From Desmonostoc muscorum LEGE 12446 (lineage in GTDB: Bacteria > Cyanobacteriota > Cyanobacteriia > Cyanobacteriales > Nostocaceae), in assembly GCF_015207005.2 (NCBI RefSeq), contig NZ_JADEXS020000001.1:8703001-8767000 (forward strand): 64,000 nucleotides of DNA. Reading direction: 5' to 3'. The translations under genes were made by a program, and so were the position numbers. Below are positions 1 through 9,763 of the stretch, one piece after another. The notes beneath the pieces were generated by a model. It searched no databases and was not told the origin of the DNA. It worked only from the letters and a program-made list of their open reading frames with translations. Position 1 is the stretch's first letter. The number at the start of each line of letters is the position of its first letter.

Positions 1-150
1 ATACTACATAACTTGATAATTAGCTTCTAGCAAAAGAAGTTTTTAAAATTAAACAAAAATCTATCTAGAGATAAATTACTAAAAATTACAAACTAGCTTA
101 GGGTGTGTAAAGCCTGTGCAATAAGTATTGGTTACTCCCAAACATTCTTG

Positions 151-3100
151 ATGCTCCATATTCACTATTCCCAATTACTGCGTTATGGCATTGTTGTATT
201 AACCGTCGCACTTGCACTAGTGCTAATGCTGATGCTAGACCCCTGGCTGGGCATGAGTGGAACTCCTTTTTTGCTGTTTTTTAGCGCTGTAATGGTGAGT
301 GCCTGGTATGGTGGTTTGAAATCAGGGCTGTTGGCAACCTTCTTGTCTGTGTTATTGAGCAATTACTTCTTCCTCCCGCCAGTTTATCAACTGAGTTTTG
401 ACCTATCCAATTCCGTGCGAATTGGATTATTTGCATTACAGGGATTGCTCTTTAGTATTTTATGTGAGGCATTAAAGACTTCTAAAAGAGGGGCTGATGT
501 AAATTTACAAAAGCTCAAAGTCTCTGAAGAGCGATTTCGCTTAGCCTTGAGCAGTTCAGATATTATGATATTTCAGCACGATCGCAATTTGCGATATCAG
601 TGGATTCATAATCCTCAAGGTGGAGACACAGCACTAGAAATCCTGGGTAAGTCTGATGCTGAATTATTTCCCGCCTCAGTAGCACAGCAATTGACGGCAA
701 TTAAGCAAAAAGTATTAAAAACTGGTATTTCCACCCGTGAAGAGGTTTGTCTGCCAGCCTGTGGAGAAAACCGTTACTATGATTTGCTGATTGAACCGCT
801 AAAGGATGCAGACAATAACATTTATGGTATTACTTGTGTGGCTGTGAATATTACCCAGCGCCACCAGACAGAACTAGAAAAAACTAGATTGCAAAGGGAA
901 CTTCAACAAGCCCTTCAGCAAAAAGATGAATCTTTGGCGTTGCTGAATGCTTGGCTCACCACTTCACCAGTAGCCCTAGCTTTCCTTGATACCGAACTTC
1001 GCTACGTTTACGCTAATGAAGCCCTAGCAGCCGTCAATGGTTTACCACAAAGTCAACATATTGGTCGCACCTTTCGGGAAGTCCTACCCCAATGGGCAGA
1101 ACAAATTGAGCCTGTGTTTGAGCAAGTGATGGCAACCAGGCAGCCCTTACTTAATCAGGAAGTCAGCGGTGAAACTTATCCGCCTGGGGTGTATCGTTAC
1201 GGCATTGTCAGCTATTATCCGGTGTGTTTACCCGATGGGCAGTTATTAGGAGTAGGTATCACATCTGTTGATATCACTCAGCAAAAGCAATCTGAGCAAA
1301 CATTACGGGAAAGCGAAGCGAAGTTTCGCAGTGTAGTTGAGTCAAATATGATTGGCATTGGCTTCTGGGAGAAAGACGGCAAAATCACAGACGCTAACGA
1401 TGCCTTGTTGGATATGTTGGGTTATTCTCGTGCAGAATTAGTTTCCGGCAAACTGAACTGGCAAAACCTGACTCCAGCAGAGTACTTGCCACTCGATGAG
1501 CAAGCACTGATTCAACTGCAAAACAGCCCCTCTTGCACACCCTATGAAAAAGAATATATCCGTAAAGACGGCTCACACTTGCCAATTTTGATAGGTGCTA
1601 GCCAATTTGAGGGGAATTGCGATCGAGGAGCTTTCTTTGTTCTCGATATTACACAGCGTAAGCAGGCTGAGCAAAGACTCCGTTATATTGCCCAAGTTAG
1701 TAGTGTACTATCTACTTCCCTGGATTACGAAGAAACCCTAGAACAAATTGCCAAAATTTCAGTTCCCCAGCTAGCAGATTGGTGTAGCGTCGATATTGTC
1801 AATGAAGATGGTTCCATTCGTCGCTTACCAATTGCCCATGCAGACCCATCCAAAGCCGAATTAGCAGGTAAACTTCAGCAGTATGCCCAAGATTACAAGG
1901 GTGCAAGTGCAATTACTAAAGTACTGCAAACTGGGCAAAGCCAACTAATCCCCGAAGTACCTGACTCGCTATTAGTGGCAAATACTCAGAATGAAGAACA
2001 CTTAGAACTTGTTCGGCAATTGGGGATGAAGTCTGTGATGATTGTGCCGTTAATTGCAGGAGGGCGAGTACTCGGCACCATCAGCTTTGTCACCGCTGAA
2101 TCAGACCGTCGTTACGATCGCTCTGACTTGACTTTAGCAGGAGATATCGCCTATCGTGCTGCCTTGGCGGTGGAAAATGCCCAACTTTATCGAGACATTC
2201 ACCAAGCTTTAATTCATTATGCCGAATCTCTCTCTCTCCTAGATGCGCTGCTAGCAGCCGCTCCCGTTGCTGTATGCTTTTTAGACCGCCAACTGCAATA
2301 TATCCGGATTAATCAGGTGTTCGCAGACATTAACGGTTTAACCATAGAAGAACATTTAGGACGGAAATTTCCAGAAGTCCTGCCAGAGATGGCCGCTGAG
2401 TTGGAAGTGCAGTTACAGCAGGTGTTGAATACTGGAGAACCACTGCTGAATGTCGAAATTCGCACCCAGACACCAGGACAACCCGACAATTACGAATACT
2501 GGCTGGGCAATTATTACCCAGTCAACAACCGAATGGGCGAAACAGTAGGAATTGGGATGATTATGGCAGATGTGACAGCAGCAAAACAAACAGAAGTTGC
2601 CTTGCGAGAAAGCGAAGAAAGATTCCGGGCAATGTTCAACCAAGCTGCTGTCGGCATTAGTTTGGTAGCCTTGGATGGACGATTTCTTCAGGTGAATCCG
2701 GCACTGTGCGAGATTACTGGCTACAGCCACGAAGAGTTAATGCAAATGAACTTCCAACAAATTACCCACCCTGATGACTTAGAAGCTGATAGAGAAAATG
2801 CTCGGCGAGTTTTGGCACAAGAAGACATTAATGGTTATTCCCTAGAAAAGCGCTACATCCGCAAAGATGGTTCCATTGTTTGGGTCAACTTAACTTCATC
2901 AGCAGTTTGGAATAATCAAGGACAACTCAAGTATGCCTTAGGCATTATCGAGGATATTAGCGAACGCAAACGAGTTGAAGCCACCCAACAGTTTTTAGTC
3001 GAAGCCAGCACCCTACTAGCTGCCTCGTTGGATTATGAAATTACCCTAGCTAATGTGGCTAATTTAGCAGTTCCTACCCTAGCTGATTGGTGTATTGTAG

Positions 3101-5205
3101 ATGTTTTTCAGGAAGATTGGTCAAGTAAACAAATTGCGATCGCCATTGCCGACCCCACAAAACAAAATATCTTAGACGAAATCCAACGGCGTTATCCACC
3201 CAAAAGCACAGCACAACAGCTTGTGCAGCAACTACAGATGGGAATATCCGTCTTTTATCCCGAATTATCTCACTCTCATCTTCTGGTGATGGCTCAAGAC
3301 GAGGAGCATCTGCAATTGCTACAAAGCCTGGGTATTCATTCTTTAATGGTGATTCCAGTCCGTTCCCGTGGGCAATTATTTGGCGCAATCTCTTTTTTTA
3401 CAGCCGAGTCAGGTCGGCACTACCAACAGGTAGACTTGGCATTAGCAGAGGATATTGCTCGTCGGGCTGCTACAGCCATTGACAATGCTAGACTCTACCA
3501 AGAAACTCAACAGGCAAAACAAGCAGCTGAGCGTTCCGTCAATCGTACCGTACTTTTACAAAGCATCACCGCCGCCCTCTCGGAAGCCCTAACTCCCCAA
3601 CAAGTAGCTGATGTGGTGATGAACCAAGGAATTGCTGCTTTGGGAGCGTGTGCTGGTTCCGTTGTCTTACTGACTCAAGGAAGTACTACCTTGAAAGTTG
3701 TCCAAGCAACTGGCTATCCACAACCACTCACAGATACCTGGGGAAGTTTTCCCATTACTGCTCCTAACCAAATCGCAGAAACAGTCAGAACTAAAAAGCC
3801 GATTTTTTTAGAAAATGTAGCAGCTTTGATGGCAAATTATCCCAACTTAGTTGATGCTGTGGCTCTCACTGGGAATAACGCCTGGGCTTCCATACCATTG
3901 ATAGCAGAAGGTAAAGCCATTGGCGCACTGGGATTTAGCTTTGCTACTGCCCAAGGTTTTAACGAAGAAGACCGGGGATTTATGTTGACATTGGGACAAC
4001 AATGTGGTCAAGCCATCGCCCGCGCTCAACTTTACGAAGCAGAAAAAACTGCACGGGCACAGGCTGAAACAGCCAACCGCATTAAAGATGAATTCCTCGC
4101 TGTCCTTTCTCACGAACTGAGAACTCCCCTCAACCCGATTTTAGGATGGGCAAAGTTACTCAGAACCCGCAAGTTCGACGAAGCGACTAAAGTCCGTGCT
4201 TTGGAAACAATTGAACGCAACGCCAAATTACAAACCCAACTCATTGAAGACCTGCTGGATGTGTCGCGGATTTTACAAGGTAAGCTGAGTCTAAATCTTC
4301 ATGCAGTGGATTTGAAAGTTGCGATCGCCGCTGCCCAAGAAACAGTACGTTTAGCAGCCGAAGCCAAGTCAATTGAAATTCAGACGCTTCTTAGTAATGA
4401 TGTCGGCAAAGTTTTAGGTGATGGCGATCGCCTGCAACAAATCATGTGGAATTTACTCTCCAATGCCGTTAAATTTACACCATCAGGAGGAAGAGTAGAA
4501 GTACGTCTAGAACAAGTTGACTTGGATGCTCAAATCCAAGTGATTGATACAGGTAAAGGGATCATCCCGGAATTTTTGCCTCACGTCTTTGACTACTTCC
4601 GCCAAGCAGATGCCAAGACAACCAGGGTATTTGGCGGATTGGGATTAGGGCTAGCAATTGTGCGTCATTTAGTTGAACTTCACGGTGGTACAGTTGAGGC
4701 AGACAGCCCCGGAGAAGCACAAGGGGCAACCTTTACAGTTAAGCTACCTTTGCTCAAAAGTGCCGAGTTACGAGTTCCCAGCCCGGAATCTTCTAACTTA
4801 GAACTCAATAGTGAAGACTCATTACTTTTGGGAGTGGAAATTTTGCTTGTGGACGACCAAGCAGATGTACGTGACTTTTTTAGCTTTGCCTTAGAAGAGT
4901 ATGGAGCAACTGTAACCGCAGTTGCATCGGCAGCCGAAGCATTAGAAGCACTAGCCCAATCAAAGCCAGATATCCTATTAAGCGATATTGGAATGCCCTT
5001 CATGGATGGCTACATGCTGCTGCGCGAAGTCAGAAAATTGCCGCCAGAAGAAAATGGACAAATTCCAGCGATCGCTTTGACTGCTTATGCTGGAGAAATT
5101 AACTACAATCAAGCCATAGCAGCCGGATTTCAAAAACACCTACCGAAACCCGTAGAACCATTGGATTTAGCTACTGCGATCCTTAATCTAATTGGTAATT
5201 CCTAA
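151..5205 (+). CDS. Multi-PAS/GAF hybrid sensor histidine kinase with C-terminal receiver
   Basis: Membrane-anchored hybrid histidine kinase of about 1684 residues, much larger than typical kinases. Numbering from the ATG at 151, an N-terminal hydrophobic block (about residues 8-100) resembles the four-helix DUF4118/KdpD-type membrane region. Then come three PAS domains, a GAF, two more PAS domains and two GAF domains. HisKA follows with H-box LSHELRTPLNP (phospho-His near residue 1321, codon at 4111), then HATPase with N-box NLLSNAVKFTP and G-boxes DTGKGI and GLGLGLAIV. A receiver domain ends the protein, with phospho-Asp in LLSDIGMPFMDG (codon at 4984). An in-frame GTG at 103 could extend the protein by 16 residues; I prefer the ATG because the membrane region follows it directly. 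No partner response regulator is adjacent, so the signal and target are unknown. Family assignment is secure. Confidence 0.93.
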   Translation: MLHIHYSQLLRYGIVVLTVALALVLMLMLDPWLGMSGTPFLLFFSAVMVSAWYGGLKSGLLATFLSVLLSNYFFLPPVYQLSFDLSNSVRIGLFALQGLLFSILCEALKTSKRGADVNLQKLKVSEERFRLALSSSDIMIFQHDRNLRYQWIHNPQGGDTALEILGKSDAELFPASVAQQLTAIKQKVLKTGISTREEVCLPACGENRYYDLLIEPLKDADNNIYGITCVAVNITQRHQTELEKTRLQRELQQALQQKDESLALLNAWLTTSPVALAFLDTELRYVYANEALAAVNGLPQSQHIGRTFREVLPQWAEQIEPVFEQVMATRQPLLNQEVSGETYPPGVYRYGIVSYYPVCLPDGQLLGVGITSVDITQQKQSEQTLRESEAKFRSVVESNMIGIGFWEKDGKITDANDALLDMLGYSRAELVSGKLNWQNLTPAEYLPLDEQALIQLQNSPSCTPYEKEYIRKDGSHLPILIGASQFEGNCDRGAFFVLDITQRKQAEQRLRYIAQVSSVLSTSLDYEETLEQIAKISVPQLADWCSVDIVNEDGSIRRLPIAHADPSKAELAGKLQQYAQDYKGASAITKVLQTGQSQLIPEVPDSLLVANTQNEEHLELVRQLGMKSVMIVPLIAGGRVLGTISFVTAESDRRYDRSDLTLAGDIAYRAALAVENAQLYRDIHQALIHYAESLSLLDALLAAAPVAVCFLDRQLQYIRINQVFADINGLTIEEHLGRKFPEVLPEMAAELEVQLQQVLNTGEPLLNVEIRTQTPGQPDNYEYWLGNYYPVNNRMGETVGIGMIMADVTAAKQTEVALRESEERFRAMFNQAAVGISLVALDGRFLQVNPALCEITGYSHEELMQMNFQQITHPDDLEADRENARRVLAQEDINGYSLEKRYIRKDGSIVWVNLTSSAVWNNQGQLKYALGIIEDISERKRVEATQQFLVEASTLLAASLDYEITLANVANLAVPTLADWCIVDVFQEDWSSKQIAIAIADPTKQNILDEIQRRYPPKSTAQQLVQQLQMGISVFYPELSHSHLLVMAQDEEHLQLLQSLGIHSLMVIPVRSRGQLFGAISFFTAESGRHYQQVDLALAEDIARRAATAIDNARLYQETQQAKQAAERSVNRTVLLQSITAALSEALTPQQVADVVMNQGIAALGACAGSVVLLTQGSTTLKVVQATGYPQPLTDTWGSFPITAPNQIAETVRTKKPIFLENVAALMANYPNLVDAVALTGNNAWASIPLIAEGKAIGALGFSFATAQGFNEEDRGFMLTLGQQCGQAIARAQLYEAEKTARAQAETANRIKDEFLAVLSHELRTPLNPILGWAKLLRTRKFDEATKVRALETIERNAKLQTQLIEDLLDVSRILQGKLSLNLHAVDLKVAIAAAQETVRLAAEAKSIEIQTLLSNDVGKVLGDGDRLQQIMWNLLSNAVKFTPSGGRVEVRLEQVDLDAQIQVIDTGKGIIPEFLPHVFDYFRQADAKTTRVFGGLGLGLAIVRHLVELHGGTVEADSPGEAQGATFTVKLPLLKSAELRVPSPESSNLELNSEDSLLLGVEILLVDDQADVRDFFSFALEEYGATVTAVASAAEALEALAQSKPDILLSDIGMPFMDGYMLLREVRKLPPEENGQIPAIALTAYAGEINYNQAIAAGFQKHLPKPVEPLDLATAILNLIGNS

Positions 5206-5232
5206 GTTGCATTTATGCAAGAAGTCTATTCT

Positions 5233-5501
5233 GTTCGAGTACCCGAATATCGTGTTCAAGTACCCGAATATCGTGTTCAAGTACCCGAATGTTGTGTTCG
5301 AGTACCCGAATATCGTGTTCAAGTACCCGAATGTTGTGTTCGAGTACCCGAATATCGTGTTCGAGTACCCGAATGTTGTGTTCAAGTACCCGAATGTTGT
5401 GTTCGAGTACCCGAATGTTGTGTTCGAGTACCCGAATGTTGTGTTCGAGTACCCGAATATCGTGTTCAAGTACCCGAATATCGTGTTCGAGTACCCGAAT
5501 A
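5233..5501. repeat. 21-bp tandem repeat array, 12 full copies plus a partial
   Basis: Twelve consecutive 21-bp units start at 5233, followed by a 17-bp partial unit at 5485. Each unit reads GTTC(G/A)AGTACCCGAAT then ATCGT or GTTGT, so copies differ at only two positions (G/A and AT-C/GT-T). There are no unique spacers, so this is not CRISPR. Because 21 is a multiple of 3 and no unit contains a stop, several frames stay open on both strands; these are repeat artefacts. It starts 28 bp after the kinase stop codon. Confidence 0.95.
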
Positions 5502-5831
5502 GGACTTACGCACTCAGATCCCCCAACCCCCTTAAAAAGGGCAGGGCTGTTTCATTCCCCAAAGAGCTTTAAAAATCAAGGGTTATAGCAATTAAAAATT
5601 AGTTATTTTGTTACCAGCGTGCCCAGAAAATGAACTATTTTACTGATATTTCAGTGTTTAAATGTTCATCTCATCGTCACCCTGACTTATAATTTTCTCG
5701 CTAACCATCTTGACAAATCCTGTTTGAAATGGAATGAAACAGCCCTGCTTAAAAAGGGGGCTTTAGAAGTTCCCCCCAATTTATTGGGGGGTTAGGAGGG
5801 ATCTACGTTTCAGGCTTCAGTGCGTAAGTCC
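5502..5831. mobile_element. MITE-like non-autonomous element with TA-flanked terminal inverted repeats
   Basis: About 330 bp bounded by a perfect 13-bp inverted repeat (GGACTTACGCACT at 5502-5514, its complement at 5819-5831), each end flanked by TA (5500-5501 and 5832-5833). The inverted symmetry continues inward: 18 bases at 5541-5558 (GCAGGGCTGTTTCATTCC) recur inverted at 5731-5748. There is no ORF. The TA duplication is typical of IS630/Tc1-mariner mobilisation, so a MITE moved in trans is the likely identity. No matching transposase lies in the window. Confidence 0.8.
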
Positions 5832-5835
5832 TACC

Positions 5836-5856
5836 AAATATCGTGTTGAAGTACCC
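5836..5856. repeat. Isolated diverged copy of the 21-bp repeat unit
   Basis: Twenty-one bases resembling AATATCGTGTTCAAGTACCC with changes, directly to the right of the MITE-like element. It indicates that the element landed inside or at the edge of a once longer array. Confidence 0.7.
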
Positions 5857-6249
5857 AGGCAGCTCAAGCTAAATTAAAAGAAGAGATATAAAAGTTGTCA
5901 TAGCAGTTTGTTTTTCCCTCCTGTTGCACGTTTAAGGGACTTCCAACTAAAAAAATATTCCATCACTGTGAAGGCAGGGGGCAGGGGGAAAGAACAGTCC
6001 CGTTGAGTCCAGAAATTGGAATAATTTATTTTTTGGAGTTCCCTAATATCTTCTGGACGATTTCGACCCCCTCGAACTACTGATGCAACGCCCTGGGATT
6101 TTCTCCACTGTAGGTTTTTTGACTAAAATACCCGCTACACTTTACCAGAAATCGACAAAAAATTTATGTTGCCCAATGCCCAATCCCACATCCCCAATAT
6201 CGTGATCTAAGATTATTGGGTATCCTATAATTTACGATCGCCACCAACG
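5857..6249. other. Intergenic region upstream of the ABC operon
   Basis: About 390 bp with no convincing gene. It contains a G-rich heptamer-type stretch near 5973-5990 and short inverted fragments. The promoter of the ABC export operon must lie here, but no clear -35/-10 pair can be assigned. Confidence 0.5.
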
Positions 6250-7236
6250 ATGATTGAAGTTGAGCATCTAAGTAAAATATACGGTTCCACCCCAGCGATT
6301 ACTGATGTCACTTTTAGCGTCGAACCAGGGGAAATCTTAGGGTTGTTAGGCCCCAATGGCGCTGGTAAAACTACAACCATGAGGATTCTGGCTGGTTATT
6401 TACCGGCAACCAATGGCAATGCCCGCATTGCTGGTTATGATGTCCATGAAAATTCCCTGGCTGTGCGCCAAAAAATTGGCTATTTACCGGAAACACCGCC
6501 GTTATATCCCGAAATGACGGTGGAAGGATTTTTGCATTTTGTAGCCCGAATTAAGGGAGTTTCAGCAGGCGATCGCAATAATAAGGTAACAGCAGCCATC
6601 GAACGCTGTAACTTACAAGATAAGCGCCGGGTAATTATTCGCAAACTTTCTAAAGGATATCGTCAACGGGTAGGAATTGCTCAAGCGATCGTCCACGATC
6701 CTCCAGCAATCATTCTCGATGAACCCACCGTTGGACTCGATCCCAGACAAATAATTGAAGTGCGGAATTTAATTAAAAGTCTCGCTGGTACTCACACAAT
6801 TATTCTCTCCACACACATCCTGCCAGAAGTGAGTATGACTTGTAGCCGCGTCGCCATCATCAATCGCGGGAAAGTAGTCGCAACTAATACACCAGAAAAT
6901 TTAATGACCCAGTTGACAGGCGGCTCAGGGTATGAAATTGAGATAGAAGGAGAAGCCGCCCTCGCCAAACAAGTCTTGCAAAATATCGCGGGTGTAAGTT
7001 TGGTAGAATCAATTCCGACAGCGGGAGGTCATCAACCCCAGGCAAATCGGGCTTATTTGCGGGTGATATCGCAACCAGGGAAAGAACCAGGAAAAGATAT
7101 TGCCACAACATTAGTGCGTGCAGGGTTTGGTTTACATGAATTGCGGCGAGTTAACGCTACCTTAGAAGATGTGTTCTTGCAACTGACCACAGAAGAAAAG
7201 AATTTAGAAGCAGCCACACAAGGAGAAGCCGCATAA
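6250..7236 (+). CDS. ABC transporter ATP-binding protein, GldA-like
   Basis: ATPase subunit (328 aa) of an ABC-2 type exporter. Walker A GPNGAGKTT lies near residues 35-43, the signature is LSKGYRQRVG, Walker B is AIILDEPTVGLDP, and the H-loop is LSTHIL. A C-terminal extension of about 100 residues, typical of the CcmA/GldA group, follows the nucleotide-binding domain. Its TAA stop is immediately followed by the ATG of the permease gene, so the two are translationally linked. With the next three genes it forms the set known in Bacteroidetes gliding systems as GldA/F/G; the cargo in cyanobacteria is not established. Confidence 0.92.
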   Translation: MIEVEHLSKIYGSTPAITDVTFSVEPGEILGLLGPNGAGKTTTMRILAGYLPATNGNARIAGYDVHENSLAVRQKIGYLPETPPLYPEMTVEGFLHFVARIKGVSAGDRNNKVTAAIERCNLQDKRRVIIRKLSKGYRQRVGIAQAIVHDPPAIILDEPTVGLDPRQIIEVRNLIKSLAGTHTIILSTHILPEVSMTCSRVAIINRGKVVATNTPENLMTQLTGGSGYEIEIEGEAALAKQVLQNIAGVSLVESIPTAGGHQPQANRAYLRVISQPGKEPGKDIATTLVRAGFGLHELRRVNATLEDVFLQLTTEEKNLEAATQGEAA

Positions 7237-8046
7237 ATGGGTGTAGTACTGGGTAATATCATTGCCATTTATCGCCGAGAGTTACAGAGTTATTTTGTAT
7301 CACCTTTGGCATATGCGATCGCAGGTGTATTTTGGTTCGTCGCCGGGTTATTTTTCGTGATGATTTTAGTAGGGCCAAATGGCATTTTTGCAGCAGCGGC
7401 GACAATAGATTTACAAGCACAACAAGGGGCACCAATACCAACAATAGATTTCGCCTACGAATTTGTGCGAGCATTTTTGGATTCAATGGGTGGGCTGTTG
7501 TTATTTATCCTGCCAATTCTCTCAATGGGACTTTATGCCGAAGAACGTAAGCGGGGCACTTTAGAACTATTAGCCACGTCACCAATCACCAATTGGGCGG
7601 TAGCTGTAGGTAAGTTATTAGGCGTGCTAACATTTTTTATCACTATGATTGTGCCCGTGGTAGTGTTGGAAGCGATCGCGATCGGTGGATCAAATCCACC
7701 AATGACGCCCTCAGCTCCCTTAGTGGGTCATTTTGGCTTAATCTTGCTAGCAGGGGCAATTTTATCTTTAGGAATGTTTATTTCTTCATTAACAGACAGC
7801 ACAATTCTCTCTGCTGTTCTCACCTTTGCAGTAGTCTTATTACTGTTATTTATTGATACAGTCGCCAAAATTATTCCTGGTTCCGTAGGTGAAGCCTTAA
7901 GTTATCTGTCGTTGCTGAAACATTACAACATCCTCATTCAAGGTATTTTCGATACCAGCGCCTTAATTTTATTTGCCAGTTATATTTTTTTGGGCATCTT
8001 TCTCACAGCTCAATCAATTGATGCACTGCGCTTTGGGCGTCAGTAG
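7237..8046 (+). CDS. ABC-2 type permease, GldF-like
   Basis: Integral membrane permease of 269 aa with about six hydrophobic segments (around residues 20-45, 85-105, 125-150, 165-190, 195-215 and 240-262). The stretch MGLYAEERKRGTLELL is the conserved cytoplasmic motif of ABC-2 permeases that contacts the ATPase. It starts with no gap after the ATPase stop codon and most probably pairs with that protein. It is followed by a 112-bp spacer with a palindromic repeat before the GldG-like gene. Confidence 0.9.
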   Translation: MGVVLGNIIAIYRRELQSYFVSPLAYAIAGVFWFVAGLFFVMILVGPNGIFAAAATIDLQAQQGAPIPTIDFAYEFVRAFLDSMGGLLLFILPILSMGLYAEERKRGTLELLATSPITNWAVAVGKLLGVLTFFITMIVPVVVLEAIAIGGSNPPMTPSAPLVGHFGLILLAGAILSLGMFISSLTDSTILSAVLTFAVVLLLLFIDTVAKIIPGSVGEALSYLSLLKHYNILIQGIFDTSALILFASYIFLGIFLTAQSIDALRFGRQ

Positions 8047-8061
8047 TCATATGAGTTATGA

Positions 8062-8089
8062 GTACAGACGCGATTAATCGCGTCTGTAC
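8062..8089. repeat. 28-bp perfect palindrome, dispersed cyanobacterial repeat
   Basis: Perfect palindrome with half-site GTACAGACGCGATT, in the gap between the permease and the GldG-like gene. Short inverted ATGAGTTATGAG / CTCATAACTC tracts flank it (8049-8062 and 8106-8140), so the whole spacer can fold. From general knowledge, closely similar palindromes are scattered through Nostoc genomes. It could act as an intra-operon processing or attenuation element. Confidence 0.75.
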
Positions 8090-8158
8090 AGGAGTGAAGA
8101 GTTAAAACTCATAACTCACAACTCATAACTCATAACTCCTCACTTCAGTCTAATTAAT

Positions 8159-9763
8159 ATGAAGATAGTTGCAAAGAAAAAACTGTGGAAATATCTGTTT
8201 TGGCTAGGCCCGTTCCTAGTTGCTGTAGGGTTAACAGTTGGGTTAGTCTCTGAACAATGGGGATTAATTTCATTAGCATTCCTGATTCCAGGAATTGTGA
8301 TTATTGGGTTGTGGATAATATGGCAAAGCTACCAAACTAATTGGTGGAAGCGTCGGTCTACCCAAGCTGGAACTAATGCCTTGGTAGCAACCATAGCAGT
8401 ATTAGCAATTTTGGGATTGATTAACTTTTTGGGAACTCGCTACCACTTTCGGGCAGATTTAACAGAAACTCAATTGTTTACCCTTGCGCCTCAGTCACGG
8501 GAATTGGTGAAAGCCCTGCCACAGCCAGTTAAAATCTGGCTATTTGATATTAACCAGAATCCCCAAGACCAACAATTATTAGAAAATTATCGCCGACAAA
8601 GCTCAAAGTTTAATTTTGAATATGTCGATCCCCAACTTAGACCAGGACTGGCAGAAAAAATTGGTGCCAAAGATTATGGCGAAGTTTACTTAGAATATGG
8701 GGATAAAAGGGAATTAGTACAAACAATCAATCAAAATGAACGCCTTTCAGAAATCAGATTAACCAGTCGCCTACAAAAACTAACAAGTTCAACAACAACC
8801 AAAGTTTACTTACTCCAAGGTCATGGCGAACGCCAACTTTCACCTGGTAAAGGTGCAATATCCCAAGCAATGGAGGGATTAAAGGATAAAAATTACACAA
8901 CAGAACCCCTGAATCTAGCAGAAAACCCAAAAGTTCCTCAAGATGCCGCTGTGGTCATAGTAGCTAGCCCCAAGCGAGGACTTTTTGAAGCCGAAGTCAA
9001 AGCCTTGCAAGAATATCTGAATAGAGGCGGTAACTTACTGCTGATGATTGATCCTAATACCGATCCCAAACTTGACAGCTTGCTAAAAGAGTGGGGTGTT
9101 CGTCTGGATAATCGTTTAGCAGTAGATGTTTCAAGTGAAAGCGTCGTCGGACTTGGCCCTGCCGCCCCCTTAGTCACAGAATACGGACAACATCCGATAA
9201 CCCAAGATTTCCGCAACGATATTTCTTTTTATCCCATTTCCCGACCTCTGGAAATTACCTCAGTACCCAGTATCCAAGCCACTCCTCTACTGCAAACCAA
9301 ACCCTATCCCAGTAGCTGGGCAGAAAGCGACCTAGAAAGCGAAAAATTGGAATTTAATCCAGATAAAGACCTCAAAGGGCCTCTGACCTTAGGCGTTGCC
9401 TTAACAAGAAAACAAATACCCAAACCTACACCCACTCCCCAAACTTCACCCACACCTTCCCCGCTACCATCACCAACCACCCAAAGCAAAGCTAGCCCAA
9501 AAACTCCAACTTCCCCATTACCATCACCAACTACCCAAAGCCAAGCTAGCCCCACTTCTGCACCTGCGGCTACTGCTTCCCCCACTCCCTCATCTGCCCC
9601 ATCCCCCTCATCTCCCCCACTCCCTCATCTTCCCCATCCCCCTCATCCCCCCCCACTCCCTCATCTTCCCCATCCCCCTCATCCCCCCCCCACTCCCTCA
9701 TCTGCCCCATCTCCCTCATCTCCCCCACTCCTTCATCTCAAACACCCACCGAGTCCCGCTTAG
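8159..9763 (+). CDS. GldG-family ABC-associated protein, frameshifted before its C-terminus
   Basis: Auxiliary protein of the ABC export operon (ABC_transp_aux/GldG family). Two N-terminal membrane helices (about residues 10-30 and 32-55) and a third near 78-95 precede a periplasmic domain, with conserved-looking segments TKVYLLQGHGERQL and GGNLLLMIDPNTDPKLD. From about residue 420 the protein enters a Pro/Ser/Thr-rich stretch encoded by C-rich repeats, then stops at 9763. The expected C-terminus (VVFGNSNFATDG, then a final membrane helix) continues in the -1 frame at 9751-10017. Adding one base, or removing two, within the C-runs would restore one continuous protein of about 619 residues. 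Either a sequencing error, slippage/phase variation or true inactivation would explain it. Confidence 0.85.
   Translation: MKIVAKKKLWKYLFWLGPFLVAVGLTVGLVSEQWGLISLAFLIPGIVIIGLWIIWQSYQTNWWKRRSTQAGTNALVATIAVLAILGLINFLGTRYHFRADLTETQLFTLAPQSRELVKALPQPVKIWLFDINQNPQDQQLLENYRRQSSKFNFEYVDPQLRPGLAEKIGAKDYGEVYLEYGDKRELVQTINQNERLSEIRLTSRLQKLTSSTTTKVYLLQGHGERQLSPGKGAISQAMEGLKDKNYTTEPLNLAENPKVPQDAAVVIVASPKRGLFEAEVKALQEYLNRGGNLLLMIDPNTDPKLDSLLKEWGVRLDNRLAVDVSSESVVGLGPAAPLVTEYGQHPITQDFRNDISFYPISRPLEITSVPSIQATPLLQTKPYPSSWAESDLESEKLEFNPDKDLKGPLTLGVALTRKQIPKPTPTPQTSPTPSPLPSPTTQSKASPKTPTSPLPSPTTQSQASPTSAPAATASPTPSSAPSPSSPPLPHLPHPPHPPPLPHLPHPPHPPPTPSSAPSPSSPPLLHLKHPPSPA
9560..9742. repeat. C-rich low-complexity repeat inside the GldG-like gene
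   Basis: Tandem, slightly varying CCCCATCCCCCTCATC / CTCCCTCATCT tracts, including runs of 8 and 9 consecutive C (near 9647-9654 and 9683-9691). It encodes a Pro/Ser/His-rich linker and is where the reading frame is lost. Similar CCCTCAT-type tracts occur at 60970-61018 in another gene. Confidence 0.85.

Noticed and set aside
5233..5501. Array considered as CRISPR
   Set aside because: Units are contiguous with no unique spacers and no cas genes are nearby.
5188..5588. Several overlapping ORFs on both strands across the 21-bp array
   Set aside because: They exist because the stop-free unit has a length divisible by three. Three or more frames are open at once and encode only repeated heptapeptides.
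9304..9585. 93-codon minus-strand ORF with Val/Gly repeats over the GldG gene
   Set aside because: Antisense reading of the C-rich repeat; the plus frame matches a known family.
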